In this document: piece by piece, positions 1 through 11,277 of the stretch
How positions within the stretch are numbered: position 1 is the first letter of the stretch
How the letters are laid out: each line of letters opens with the position of its first letter
Source: Bacillota bacterium
GTDB lineage: Bacteria > Bacillota > Clostridia > Peptostreptococcales > Anaerovoracaceae
NCBI GenBank assembly: GCA_019420305.1
Contig: JAHZHL010000015.1
Location: 1-64,000 of the forward strand
Reading direction: 5' to 3'
DNA: 64,000 bases
Notes under the pieces: model-generated
Told to the model about the DNA's origin: nothing
What the model saw: only the letters and a program-made list of their open reading frames with translations
Database searches by the model: none
Program-made: the position numbers and the translations under genes

Positions 1-44
1 ATATTAATATGCGGTTTCGTTCTTTCAAACTTTTCCTTTGCCAT
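1..44 (-). CDS. tuf: Elongation factor Tu, N-terminal fragment (window edge)
   Basis: The first 14 codons of a minus-strand gene run off the left edge and read MAKEKFERTKPHIN, the conserved EF-Tu N-terminus. The start ATG at 44-42 is preceded by an AAGGAG ribosome binding site at about 55-60. EF-Tu delivers aminoacyl-tRNA to the ribosome as a GTPase. It lies about 20 bp downstream of the fusA stop, the usual end of the str operon (rpsL-rpsG-fusA-tuf), so co-transcription is expected. Confidence 0.93.
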   Translation of the reverse strand, partial: MAKEKFERTKPHIN

Positions 45-63
45 TTCTTAATTTCTCCTTTAC

Positions 64-2127
<2,064 letters not shown>

Positions 2128-2229
2128 CATATCCTCCCTTCTACCTTTTTGTTTTACATTTTGACTAAGCCTATATACATTCTGCTTTTCCGCAGGCTTT
2201 CCCGCCATCTGTTTTTCAAATGGCGCAGG

Positions 2230-2335
2230 AAAAATCGTTCATAACAAGGCAGCAAGAATTCGAGGAGCGGAGCGTACGTAAAATGGTACGTGAGCACCGC
2301 AGAATTCGCAGCTAACGCAGTTAGGGACGATTTTA
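2230..2335. repeat. Large imperfect palindrome between rpsG and fusA
   Basis: The 217 bp between the fusA start and the rpsG stop hold a roughly 105 bp imperfect inverted repeat. The outer arms AAAATCGT (2231-2238) and ACGATTTT (2327-2334) match perfectly. Inside, TAAC/GTTA, GCAG.GAATTC-type blocks and CGTAC/GTACG blocks pair with interruptions around a loop near 2280. It has no long T tract and lies inside an operon, so it is not an ordinary terminator. It could be a dispersed repetitive element, an mRNA processing or stability structure, or a regulator of fusA. No second copy was seen in this window. Confidence 0.6.
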
Positions 2336-2344
2336 ACAAGCCAT

Positions 2345-2815
2345 TTACCAGCGGTAATGAGCAAACGCCTTATTCGCCTCAGCCATCTTATGCGTATCTT
2401 CTTTCTTCTTTACGGATCCGCCTGTATTGTTGGACGCGTCGATCAGCTCTTTCGCAAGTCTTTCCGCCATAGTTTTTTCACCTCTGGCTCTTGTATATTT
2501 GGTCAGCCATCTCAGTCCCAGGGTCTGGCGTCTTTCCGGACGCACTTCTACCGGAACCTGATAGTTGGCACCGCCGACACGTCTTGCTTTTACTTCCAGA
2601 ACCGGCATGATGTTGTTCATTGCCTTTTCAAATACTTCCAGCGGGTTTTCCCCGGTCGTATCTTCTACCTTCTTGAAGGCATCATAAACGATCTTCTGCG
2701 CAACTCCTTTTTTTCCATCCAGCATGATGCTGTTGATCAGCTTCGCTACAACAACACTTCCGTAAACCGGATCCGGAAGAACTTCACGCTTTGGTATATT
2801 TCCTTTTCTTGGCAC
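2345..2815 (-). CDS. rpsG: 30S ribosomal protein S7
   Basis: Primary 16S rRNA-binding protein that nucleates the 30S head and contacts the E-site tRNA. The 156 residues match the family length, with the expected N-terminus MPRKGNIPKREVLPDP and the KARRVGGANYQVPVEV block near residue 75. Translation starts at GTG (2815-2813) behind an AAGGAGGG ribosome binding site at 2823-2830. Second gene of the str operon, separated from rpsL by an unusually long 204 nt gap that may be regulatory. Confidence 0.97.
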   Translation of the reverse strand: MPRKGNIPKREVLPDPVYGSVVVAKLINSIMLDGKKGVAQKIVYDAFKKVEDTTGENPLEVFEKAMNNIMPVLEVKARRVGGANYQVPVEVRPERRQTLGLRWLTKYTRARGEKTMAERLAKELIDASNNTGGSVKKKEDTHKMAEANKAFAHYRW

Positions 2816-3019
2816 TTCTCTTCCCTCCTTGCCTGATTTTAACTTCGCTTTTCATGGTCTCTTGAAAAGTTACTCTCCCCGCAACCTTATAACACGAATG
2901 GAAACGGGCGAGTGTGCTTTCGGTACTCGTGGACGAAAGCCTTATCCCGCAATCGTCCCCGCGGCGCTCATGACATATATTATCTATCTATGATCAAGAA
3001 CACTTTTTCTTACCGATTA
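2816..3019 (-). promoter_or_regulatory. rpsL-rpsG intercistronic leader, candidate S7 control region
   Basis: This 204 nt gap lies within the str operon and has no convincing open frame. It contains short inverted repeats such as CGAGT...ACTCG around 2911-2931. In Escherichia coli the rpsL-rpsG gap binds S7 and controls translation of the operon; a similar role here is inferred from position and structure only. Nothing else was recognised in it. Confidence 0.35.
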
Positions 3020-3433
3020 CTACTTTTTAGGCCGCTTCGCGCCGTATTTGGAACGAGCCTGGCTTCTGTCCGCTACGCCAGCAGTGTCAAGCGTTCCGCG
3101 AACGATATGGTATCTTACACCAGGAAGGTCTTTTACTCTTCCGCCGCGAATCAGCACAACGCTGTGTTCCTGCAGGTTATGTCCGATACCCGGAATATAC
3201 GCGGTTACTTCAATACCGTTCGTAAGACGAACCCTTGCAACTTTTCTAAGAGCGGAATTCGGCTTTTTCGGGGTAACCGTTTTTACAGAAGTGCATACGC
3301 CTCTCTTCTGCGGTGAATTTACATCGGTCGGAATTCTCTTCAGTGAGTTCATTCCCTTACCCAGAGCCGGCGCAGTTGACTTTTTCACGCTGCTGGTTCT
3401 GCCCTGACGTACTAATTGGTTGATAGTAGGCAT
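3020..3433 (-). CDS. rpsL: 30S ribosomal protein S12
   Basis: Decoding-centre protein of the 30S subunit. The 137 residues include the conserved PKKPNSALRK block (residues 55-64) and GRVKDLPGVRYH, both with the wild-type lysines associated with streptomycin sensitivity. It is about 13 residues longer than the enterobacterial form, owing to an insertion between residues about 20 and 40. The ATG at 3433-3431 follows an AAGGAG site. First gene of the str operon, downstream of rpoC. Confidence 0.97.
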   Translation of the reverse strand: MPTINQLVRQGRTSSVKKSTAPALGKGMNSLKRIPTDVNSPQKRGVCTSVKTVTPKKPNSALRKVARVRLTNGIEVTAYIPGIGHNLQEHSVVLIRGGRVKDLPGVRYHIVRGTLDTAGVADRSQARSKYGAKRPKK

Positions 3434-3522
3434 TCTTTTCTCCTTTCTTTATTACGCCTATTTCAGGCTGTTTCATTTATTTTAAACCTGAAAACAAGTT
3501 TAAAATCTTTTAAACACTTTAA

Positions 3523-3548
3523 TTTCGGGCTTTTTTAAAAGCCCGAAA
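3523..3548 (-). terminator. Hairpin between rpoC and rpsL
   Basis: TTTCGGGC and GCCCGAAA arms (3523-3530 and 3541-3548) enclose an A/T loop. It lies 40 nt after the rpoC stop and before rpsL. The T tract after the stem is poor, so it may be a weak terminator or attenuator. A promoter-like sequence lies just upstream, which could place the hairpin in the rpsL leader instead. Confidence 0.5.
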
Positions 3549-3557
3549 CCGAAGTCA

Positions 3558-3587
3558 ATTTTATCACAATCTTCCTCAAAAAGTCAA
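3558..3587 (-). promoter_or_regulatory. Putative sigma-A promoter of the str operon
   Basis: On the minus strand TTGACT (3587-3582), an 18 nt spacer and TAAAAT (3563-3558) form a near-consensus promoter directed at rpsL. The -35 box abuts the rpoC stop codon. The predicted transcript start falls just before the 3523-3548 hairpin. Confidence 0.5.
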
Positions 3588-3588
3588 T

Positions 3589-6500
3589 TTAATTCTCATC
3601 ATCTTCTGCATCAAAGATTTCCGGCGTTTCTTCCCGCAGAGGCTCTTCTTCGAAATCCGCGGATTCTTCTTCAGAATCAAACGATTCCGTGTCAAAGTCC
3701 CCATTTTCGTCCGCCGAAGCGTCTTCCTGCAACGTTTCTTCAAATCCGCCGACCGCTCCGGATTCTTCCGCGTCCGCGGCGCCCAGAACATCGTCTTCAC
3801 TTTCCAGCGCCGGAGCTTCCGCGAGGAAATCATCTTCTTCCTCTTCCTCTGCCATCATAGCCGTATAGGCTTCCATCAGCGCGGTATTCACGCCATAATC
3901 CAGTTCGATATTCTTATATCGCTTCATACCGGTTCCCGCCGGAATCAATTTACCGATGATTACATTTTCCTTCAGTCCCTGCAGCTTGTCGTTCTTTCCT
4001 TTAATTGCCGCATCAGTCAGGACCCTTGTGGTTTCCTGGAAGGATGCCGCCGACAGGAAGGAATTGGTCGCGAGGGACGCTTTCGTAATTCCCAGAAGAA
4101 TCCGTTCATACTGCGCCGGAGCCTGATCTTCATCGAGAGCGGCGTTGGCTTCTTCAATCTCAAATTTGCTGTACTGTCCGCCCGGAAGCAGGGAAGTGTC
4201 TCCCGCGTCTGTAATCTTGCATTTGGAAAGCATCTGGCTTACGATTACTTCAACGTGCTTGTCGTTGATGTCTACACCCTGCTGCTTATATACGCGCTGT
4301 ACTTCTTTCAGCAGATACTGGTAAACACCTTCGACTCCGTTCAGTCTCAGAATATCTTTCGGATCCAAAGGACCTCTTGTAATATTCTGTCCCGCCAGCA
4401 CATAATCGCCTTCTTTTACATTCAGTCTCGCGCCGTAAGGTACGATGTATTCCCGTTCCTCTTCGCCGCGGACTTTAATCTGCGTCTTATTGTCTTTTCT
4501 GGATTCAATGGAAACAACCGTTCCATCCGCCTCGCAGATTTCCGCAAGACCTTTCGGCTTTCTGGCTTCAAACAGTTCTTCGACTCTTGGAAGACCCTGG
4601 GTGATATCGGAACCCGCGACACCTCCGGTATGGAAGGTTCTCATGGTAAGCTGTGTACCCGGTTCTCCGATGGACTGAGCCGCCGTAATGCCGACTGCTT
4701 CTCCGATATTAACCGATTCTCCGGTCGCCAGGTTTCTGCCGTAGCATTTCGCGCAGATTCCCGATTTGCTGTGGCAGGTCATAACCGAACGAATGGCAAC
4801 GGATTCAATGCCGGCATCCTCAATGGCCTGCGCCTGTTCTTCCGTGATCTCCTCGTTCTGTTCTACGATCATCACGCCGGTTTCCGGATGATAAATATCC
4901 GTCAGTGACGTTCTTCCGATAATACGCAGCTTCAGCGACTCAATCACTTCCTTGCCGTCGGTGAATGCTTTTACCGCGATTCCCTCGTCAGTGCCGCAAT
5001 CAAACTCCCGAACGATTACATTGTGCGAAACGTCTACCAGTCTTCTTGTCAGATAACCGGAGTCCGCTGTACGCAGCGCCGTGTCGGCAAGTCCCTTTCT
5101 GGCTCCATTGGAAGAAATAAAGTATTCCAGTACGGAAAGCCCTTCACGGAAGTTCGCCTTGATCGGCATTTCGATGGTTTTACCGGTAGCGTTCGCCATC
5201 AGACCACGCATACCGCCGATCTGACGAATCTGGTTTTTACTGCCTCGCGCTCCGGAATGGGCCATGATAAACAGGTTGTTTAGGGTTCCCAGGGAATCCA
5301 TCAGCGCGTCAGCTACGTCATCGGTTGTCTTGTTCCAGATCTCGATAACTTTTTCGTAACGCTCCTGGTCGGACACAAGTCCCTTGCGGAACGCTTTTTC
5401 GTATTTATCCACCATCTTTTCGGATTCCGCGATGATGCTTTTCTTTGCTTCCGGAATTTCCATGTCTGAGATGCCAATGGTAATGGCCGCTCTCGTGGAG
5501 TAATGGAATCCCATGTCTTTGATATAGTCAAGCATGATCGCGGTTCCCGTATTTCCATGAATCCGGTAGCAGCGATCAATAATCTGTCCCAGCTTTTTCT
5601 TGTCGCACAGGAAGTCGATCTCCAGCGCGTAGGGGTCTTCCTCCCTGTCAACAAATCCCAGATCCTGCGGGATCTGCTGGTTGAAGATGAATCTCCCCAC
5701 CGTAGATTCCACCAGTCGTCCTCTTGTATCTTCTTCGTCCTTATACATACGGACTTTTACTTTCGCGTGAAGACCCACTTCATGGTTCTGGTACGCCATC
5801 AGCATTTCATCAATATCTGTGAAAATTTTGCCGTCGCCCTTTTCCGCCGCCGTATTTCTTTCTTCCACACCCGGATGGGTCAGATAATAACTTCCCAGAA
5901 TCATATCCTGTGTCGGCGTTGTAATCGGGGATCCGTCTTTTGGCGCCAGAATATTATTTACAGAAAGCATCAGGAACCTGGCTTCCGCCTGAGCCTCTAC
6001 GGAAAGCGGCACATGCACCGCCATCTGGTCACCGTCAAAGTCCGCGTTGAAAGCTGTACATACCAGTGGATGCAGTTTAATGGCCTTGCCCTCTACCAGC
6101 ACCGGTTCAAAGGCCTGAATTCCCAGTCTGTGAAGAGTGGGGGCGCGGTTGAGCATAACCGGATGCTCCTTGATAACGCCTTCCAGAACGTCCCACACCT
6201 CAGGGCGTACTTTCTCGACCATTCTCTTGGCGCTCTTGATGTTATGGGCATACCCGTTTTCCACCAGTTTTTTCATAATAAACGGCTTGAACAGTTCCAG
6301 AGCCATTTTTTTCGGAAGACCGCACTGCCAGAACCGCAGTTCCGGTCCTACTACGATTACGGAACGACCGGAGTAGTCAACACGCTTTCCCAGAAGGTTC
6401 TGTCTGAAACGCCCCTGCTTTCCCTTCAGCATATCGGAAAGGGATTTTAAAGGTCTTGAGCCCGGACCGGTTACCGGTCTTCCTCTTCTGCCGTTGTCAA

Positions 6501-7401
6501 TCAGCGCGTCCACCGCTTCCTGCAGCATTCTCTTTTCATTTCTTACGATAATATCCGGAGCGCCCAGTTCCAGCAGGCGGTTCAGGCGGTTGTTCCGGTT
6601 AATTACTCTCCGGTACAGGTCATTTAAGTCTGAGGTGGCGAATCTGCCGCCGTCCAGCTGCACCATCGGGCGCAGATCCGGCGGAATAACCGGAATCACT
6701 TCCAGAATCATCCACTCCGGTTTGTTTCCGGAAGAACGCAGCGCTTCAATAACTTCCAGACGCCGCACAATCCGGATTTTTTTCTGCCCGGTAGCGCCTT
6801 TCAGCTTTTCACGCAGTTCTTCGGACAATTCATCCAGATCAATATGCGTCAGCAGTTCCCGGACAGCCTCCGCACCCATTGCGGCGCGGAATCCGTTTCC
6901 GTATTTTTCTTTTGCTTCCCGATACTGCTGTTCGGTCAGCACTTCCTTATATACAAATTCTGTCTCGCCCGGATCAATAACGATATAGGCCGCAAAGTAT
7001 AATACTTTTTCCAGGTTTCTCGGAGAAATGTCCAGCACCAGTCCCATCCGGGACGGAATCCCCTTAAAATACCAGATATGGGAAACCGGAGCGGCCAGTT
7101 TGATGTGGCCCATCCGCTCTCTCCTTACCTTTGCCTTCGTTACTTCCACTCCGCAGCGGTCGCAGACAATTCCTTTGTAACGAATTCTTTTATATTTTCC
7201 GCAGTGGCATTCCCAGTCCTTCTGCGGTCCGAAAATCCGTTCACAGAAAAGGCCTTCTTTTTCCGGCTTTAAGGTTCTGTAGTTAATGGTTTCAGGTTTG
7301 GTAACCTCGCCATGAGACCACTCCAGGATCTTTTCCGTAGATGCCAGGCCGATCTGCAGGGACTCAAAATTATTTAACTCATAATTATTGTTTTCACTCA
7401 T
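3589..7401 (-). CDS. rpoC: DNA-directed RNA polymerase beta' subunit
   Basis: Catalytic subunit of RNA polymerase. The 1270 residues include the N-terminal zinc ribbon (C65, C67, C80, C83), the catalytic NADFDGDQM motif (residues 452-460) with the three metal-binding aspartates, and the second zinc site including CHSKSGICAKC. The last 87 residues or so form a highly acidic tail (about 40 Asp/Glu, one basic residue) that makes the protein longer than typical Firmicute beta' (about 1200). Start ATG at 7401 behind AAGGAG. It is 17 nt downstream of rpoB, so one operon. Confidence 0.98.
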   Translation of the reverse strand: MSENNNYELNNFESLQIGLASTEKILEWSHGEVTKPETINYRTLKPEKEGLFCERIFGPQKDWECHCGKYKRIRYKGIVCDRCGVEVTKAKVRRERMGHIKLAAPVSHIWYFKGIPSRMGLVLDISPRNLEKVLYFAAYIVIDPGETEFVYKEVLTEQQYREAKEKYGNGFRAAMGAEAVRELLTHIDLDELSEELREKLKGATGQKKIRIVRRLEVIEALRSSGNKPEWMILEVIPVIPPDLRPMVQLDGGRFATSDLNDLYRRVINRNNRLNRLLELGAPDIIVRNEKRMLQEAVDALIDNGRRGRPVTGPGSRPLKSLSDMLKGKQGRFRQNLLGKRVDYSGRSVIVVGPELRFWQCGLPKKMALELFKPFIMKKLVENGYAHNIKSAKRMVEKVRPEVWDVLEGVIKEHPVMLNRAPTLHRLGIQAFEPVLVEGKAIKLHPLVCTAFNADFDGDQMAVHVPLSVEAQAEARFLMLSVNNILAPKDGSPITTPTQDMILGSYYLTHPGVEERNTAAEKGDGKIFTDIDEMLMAYQNHEVGLHAKVKVRMYKDEEDTRGRLVESTVGRFIFNQQIPQDLGFVDREEDPYALEIDFLCDKKKLGQIIDRCYRIHGNTGTAIMLDYIKDMGFHYSTRAAITIGISDMEIPEAKKSIIAESEKMVDKYEKAFRKGLVSDQERYEKVIEIWNKTTDDVADALMDSLGTLNNLFIMAHSGARGSKNQIRQIGGMRGLMANATGKTIEMPIKANFREGLSVLEYFISSNGARKGLADTALRTADSGYLTRRLVDVSHNVIVREFDCGTDEGIAVKAFTDGKEVIESLKLRIIGRTSLTDIYHPETGVMIVEQNEEITEEQAQAIEDAGIESVAIRSVMTCHSKSGICAKCYGRNLATGESVNIGEAVGITAAQSIGEPGTQLTMRTFHTGGVAGSDITQGLPRVEELFEARKPKGLAEICEADGTVVSIESRKDNKTQIKVRGEEEREYIVPYGARLNVKEGDYVLAGQNITRGPLDPKDILRLNGVEGVYQYLLKEVQRVYKQQGVDINDKHVEVIVSQMLSKCKITDAGDTSLLPGGQYSKFEIEEANAALDEDQAPAQYERILLGITKASLATNSFLSAASFQETTRVLTDAAIKGKNDKLQGLKENVIIGKLIPAGTGMKRYKNIELDYGVNTALMEAYTAMMAEEEEEDDFLAEAPALESEDDVLGAADAEESGAVGGFEETLQEDASADENGDFDTESFDSEEESADFEEEPLREETPEIFDAEDDEN

Positions 7402-7418
7402 TGGTCACTTCTCCTTCC

Positions 7419-10400
7419 CTATAACCGTTCATCCGAATCATACACGGGCGCTTCCATGTCTTCCTCCAGATTGTCATTGTCCGGCCCTTCTTCTGTAAAT
7501 CCGCCGTCTTCAAAGATTTCTTCCTCATCCGCGACGTCAGAATCCGAGTCAATGATGTCTTCAATCGCGGACAGACCTTCCAACTCCGGCGCTTCTTTAA
7601 TCTCAATCTCCTCATTATCCTCTGTCAGTACTTTCACATCAAGTCCCAGACTCTGCATTTCCTTGATGAGTACCTTGAAGGATTCCGGAATTCCCGGTTC
7701 CGGAATATTTTCCCCTTTCACAATCGCTTCGTAGGTCTTCACACGGCCTACGATATCGTCGGACTTCACGGTCAGGATTTCCTGCAGCGTGTAGGCCGCT
7801 CCGTAAGCTTCCAGAGCCCATACTTCCATTTCCCCGAAACGCTGTCCTCCGAACTGCGCTTTACCGCCCAGAGGCTGCTGGGTAACCAGGGAGTACGGTC
7901 CCGTGCTTCTCGCGTGAATCTTATCGTCAACCAGATGGTGAAGCTTGAGCATGTACATATAGCCGACGGTTACCGGGTTATCGAATTCTTCCCCCGTACG
8001 CCCGTCTCTCAGCGTCAGCTTACCGCTCTCGTCCACACCCACTTCATCGAGAAGCTGAATAATATCTTTTTCATTTGCTCCGTCGAATACCGGGGTCGCA
8101 ATATACCAGTCTTTTCTCTTTGCCGCAAGTCCCAGATGAACTTCCAGTACCTGCCCTACATTCATTCGGGACGGTACGCCCAGCGGGTTCAGCATAACCT
8201 GCAGGGACTGACCGTTTTCCATGAACGGCATATCTTCTTCCGGCAGAATTCTGGAGATAACACCCTTATTTCCGTGGCGACCCGCCATTTTATCGCCCAC
8301 GTTGATTTTTCTCTTCGTCGCGATATAGCAGCGTACCAGCTTGTTGACGCCCGGCGGCAGTTCATCGCCGTTTTCTCTGGAGAACGTCTTTACATCAACG
8401 ACAATGCCCGTCTCACCGTGAGGTACGCGCAGGGAAGTGTCTCTTACTTCTCTTGCTTTTTCTCCAAAGATGGCTCTCAGCAGCCGTTCCTCCGCCGTCA
8501 GTTCGGTCTCGCCTTTCGGCGTTACTTTTCCGACCAGAATATCGGAAGCGTTTACTTCCGCGCCGATACGGATGATTCCGTCTTCATCCAGATCCTTCAG
8601 CGCATCCTCTCCCACATTCGGGATATCTCTTGTGATTTCTTCCGGCCCCAGTTTTGTATCTCTGGCTTCGGATTCATATTCTTCAATATGGATCGATGTC
8701 AGAACATCTTCCATAATCAGTCTTTCATTCAGGATGATAGCATCCTCATAATTGTAGCCTTCCCACGTCATGAAGCCGATGAGCAGGTTCTTGCCCAGAG
8801 CCACTTCACCGTTGTCCGTGGACGGTCCGTCGGCAATTACTTCGCCTTCTTCCACATGCTCTCCGTGGCAGACAATCGGTCTCTGATTGATGCAGGTGCC
8901 CTGGTTGGAACGTTTGAACTTCAGCAGCTTGTACTTGTCGACACCTTTTCCGTCATCTCTGCGGACGGTAATGTGATCCGCGTCTACGAACTCGATGGTC
9001 CCCGCATGCTTCGCCAGCTGTACAACGCCGGAGTCCTTGGCCGCTTTATGCTCCATTCCGGTTCCTACAATCGGAGCCTCTGTTACCAGAAGAGGCACCG
9101 CCTGCCGCTGCATGTTGGAACCCATCAGAGCCCGGTTGGCATCGTCGTTTTCAAGAAACGGAATCATCGCTGTGGCCACGGATACTACCTGCTTCGGCGA
9201 TACGTCCATATAATCGATCATTTCTCTCGGGAAGACGTCGATTTCACCGCCCACGCCACGAGCCGATACTTTCATATTCACAAAGTGCCCTTCCGAATCC
9301 AGCGGTTCATTGGCCTGCGCCACAACTTTATCCTCTTCGTCGTCAGCGGTCAGATAATGGATCTCATCCGTTACCCTTCCTGTCGCCTTATCTACAACCC
9401 GATAAGGAGTCTCGATAAAACCATACTCGTTGATCACCCCATAGGTGGTGAGCGATCCGATCAGACCGATATTCGGACCTTCCGGCGTCTCGATCGGACA
9501 CATTCTTCCGTAATGGGAATGGTGTACGTCCCGCACTTCGAACCCGGCTCTTTCTCTGGAAAGACCTCCCGGTCCCAGCGCGGACAGTCTTCTTTTATGG
9601 GTCAGCTCTGCCAGCGGGTTGGTCTGATCCATAAACTGAGAGAGCTGGGAACTTCCGAAGAATTCCTTAATGGACGCGGTTACCGGACGAATGTTCATCA
9701 GCGCCTGCGGCGTCGCGATTTCAATGTCCTGCGTTGTCATTCGTTCTTTTACGGTTCGCTCCATTCTGGCAAGACCGATCCGGAACTGGTTCTGCAGCAG
9801 TTCGCCAACCGTCCGCAGTCTCCGGTTGCCCAGGTGGTCGATGTCGTCGGTTTCTCCGATTCCATAATTCAGGTTCAGAATATAGCTGACTGACGCGATA
9901 ATATCCGCGATCAGAATATGTTTTGGCGAAAGCTCGTTCTTACGCGCGATCAATTCCTCTTTCAGCGCTTTTTCATCCTGTCCCGCCTGTTCCTCCAGAA
10001 TTTCCATAAGAACCGGGTAATAAACCTTTTCCGGAATTTTCGTATCGGACAGATCGATTTCTACATAGTTTTTAATGTCAACAAACTGGTTGCCAATTAC
10101 TTTTGTAACGGTTTCCTCATCGCTTCCGTATGCGAAAACATGATGGACGCCGGCATTTTCAATCTGACGGGCCAGTTCCGCGTCAATCCGTTCGCCCGCT
10201 TCCGCAAGTATCTCTCCTGTATTCGGATCTGTAATGGTTTCGGCCGCTACTTTCCCCGCGATCCGGTTAAAAAGTCCGAGTTTTTTATTATATTTATATC
10301 TTCCTACTTTCGCCAGGTCGTATCTCTTCGGATCAAAAAACAGTGAATGAAGCAGAGATTCCGCGCTCTCCACCGTAGGAGGCTCGCCTGGTCTCAATTT

Positions 10401-11111
10401 TTTATAGATCTCTTTCAGGCCGTCTTCATAGTTGTCTGTAGCATCTTTTTCCAACGTCCGTCTCAGCCGCGCATCCTCTCCGAACGTGTCAATAATCTCC
10501 TGATCGGTTCCCATTCCCAATGCCCTAAGGAGTGTTGTGACAGGCTGCTTTCTCGTACGGTCAACTCTTACTGAGATGATCTCGTTGGAGTCTGTCTCAT
10601 ATTCAAGCCATGCTCCCCTGTTTGGAATAATGGTTGTCGAAAACAAATTTTTACCCGACTTGTCTATCTCTACCGCATAGTAAGGCCCCGGCGAACGCAC
10701 GAGCTGTGTAACCACGACTCTTTCCGCGCCGTTATAGATGAAGGTTCCTTTTTCTGTCATCAGCGGGAAGTCCCCCATGAACACTTCCTGTTCTTTTACT
10801 TCCCCTGTTTCTTTATTGATCAGTCTTACTTTAACTTTTAGTGGAGCTGCATATGTTACGTCTCTCTCCTTACATTCCTCCTGCTCATATTTGGGAGGAT
10901 CGTTTAAGGAATAGTCGATAAATTCAAGCACTAAGTTTCCCGCGTAATCCTTGATTGGCGAAATGTCCTCAAAGACCTCCTGAAGGCCTTCTTTGATAAA
11001 CCAATCGTAGGAATCCGTCTGAATCTGGATCAGATTTGGCATTTCCGCGACTTCGTTAATCTTAGAAAATGTCATTCGATCTTTTCTACCTAATTTTACT
11101 GGCTTTGGCAT
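7419..11111 (-). CDS. rpoB: DNA-directed RNA polymerase beta subunit
   Basis: Beta subunit of RNA polymerase (1230 residues). The rifampicin-pocket segment, from FFGSSQLSQFMDQ to THKRRLSALGPGG, reads as the sensitive wild type. The GRHGNKG block is conserved. The C-terminal 65-70 residues are strongly acidic (about 30 Asp/Glu), echoing the tail of RpoC. Start ATG at 11111 follows AAGGAG. First gene of the rpoBC operon. Unlike the classical arrangement it does not directly follow rplL: a two-gene cassette lies between. Confidence 0.98.
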   Translation of the reverse strand: MPKPVKLGRKDRMTFSKINEVAEMPNLIQIQTDSYDWFIKEGLQEVFEDISPIKDYAGNLVLEFIDYSLNDPPKYEQEECKERDVTYAAPLKVKVRLINKETGEVKEQEVFMGDFPLMTEKGTFIYNGAERVVVTQLVRSPGPYYAVEIDKSGKNLFSTTIIPNRGAWLEYETDSNEIISVRVDRTRKQPVTTLLRALGMGTDQEIIDTFGEDARLRRTLEKDATDNYEDGLKEIYKKLRPGEPPTVESAESLLHSLFFDPKRYDLAKVGRYKYNKKLGLFNRIAGKVAAETITDPNTGEILAEAGERIDAELARQIENAGVHHVFAYGSDEETVTKVIGNQFVDIKNYVEIDLSDTKIPEKVYYPVLMEILEEQAGQDEKALKEELIARKNELSPKHILIADIIASVSYILNLNYGIGETDDIDHLGNRRLRTVGELLQNQFRIGLARMERTVKERMTTQDIEIATPQALMNIRPVTASIKEFFGSSQLSQFMDQTNPLAELTHKRRLSALGPGGLSRERAGFEVRDVHHSHYGRMCPIETPEGPNIGLIGSLTTYGVINEYGFIETPYRVVDKATGRVTDEIHYLTADDEEDKVVAQANEPLDSEGHFVNMKVSARGVGGEIDVFPREMIDYMDVSPKQVVSVATAMIPFLENDDANRALMGSNMQRQAVPLLVTEAPIVGTGMEHKAAKDSGVVQLAKHAGTIEFVDADHITVRRDDGKGVDKYKLLKFKRSNQGTCINQRPIVCHGEHVEEGEVIADGPSTDNGEVALGKNLLIGFMTWEGYNYEDAIILNERLIMEDVLTSIHIEEYESEARDTKLGPEEITRDIPNVGEDALKDLDEDGIIRIGAEVNASDILVGKVTPKGETELTAEERLLRAIFGEKAREVRDTSLRVPHGETGIVVDVKTFSRENGDELPPGVNKLVRCYIATKRKINVGDKMAGRHGNKGVISRILPEEDMPFMENGQSLQVMLNPLGVPSRMNVGQVLEVHLGLAAKRKDWYIATPVFDGANEKDIIQLLDEVGVDESGKLTLRDGRTGEEFDNPVTVGYMYMLKLHHLVDDKIHARSTGPYSLVTQQPLGGKAQFGGQRFGEMEVWALEAYGAAYTLQEILTVKSDDIVGRVKTYEAIVKGENIPEPGIPESFKVLIKEMQSLGLDVKVLTEDNEEIEIKEAPELEGLSAIEDIIDSDSDVADEEEIFEDGGFTEEGPDNDNLEEDMEAPVYDSDERL

Positions 11112-11161
11112 ATTATCACTCCTTATATTTTTAACAAATTACATTTGCGTGGCAGTCTACT

Positions 11162-11190
11162 ATGATACCATGCGAATGTCAATTTGTCAA
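11162..11190 (-). promoter_or_regulatory. Sigma-A promoter of rpoBC
   Basis: On the minus strand TTGACA (11190-11185), a 17 nt spacer and TATCAT (11167-11162) lie 51 nt upstream of the rpoB start. The good consensus and spacing mean rpoBC need not depend on read-through from rplJL. Confidence 0.75.
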
Positions 11191-11250
11191 CAAGTTTTTT
11201 GGAAGATTTTCCAAATTCAATTCCCCAAATTTAGATTTTCTCATATTGAA

Positions 11251-11277
11251 AATGAGCGGCAAAACTTTCCGCTCATT
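11251..11277 (-). terminator. Terminator of the ATPase/DUF4276 cassette
   Basis: A 9 bp stem AATGAGCGG/CCGCTCATT overlaps the end of the DUF4276 gene and is followed on the minus strand by a short TTTTC run. It separates the cassette from the rpoB promoter. Confidence 0.6.

Noticed and set aside
7914..9893. 659-codon plus-strand open frame opposite rpoB (similar long frames opposite rpoC, smc and glnS)
   Set aside because: Shadow frames of highly biased coding sequence; no recognisable domains and no start signals.
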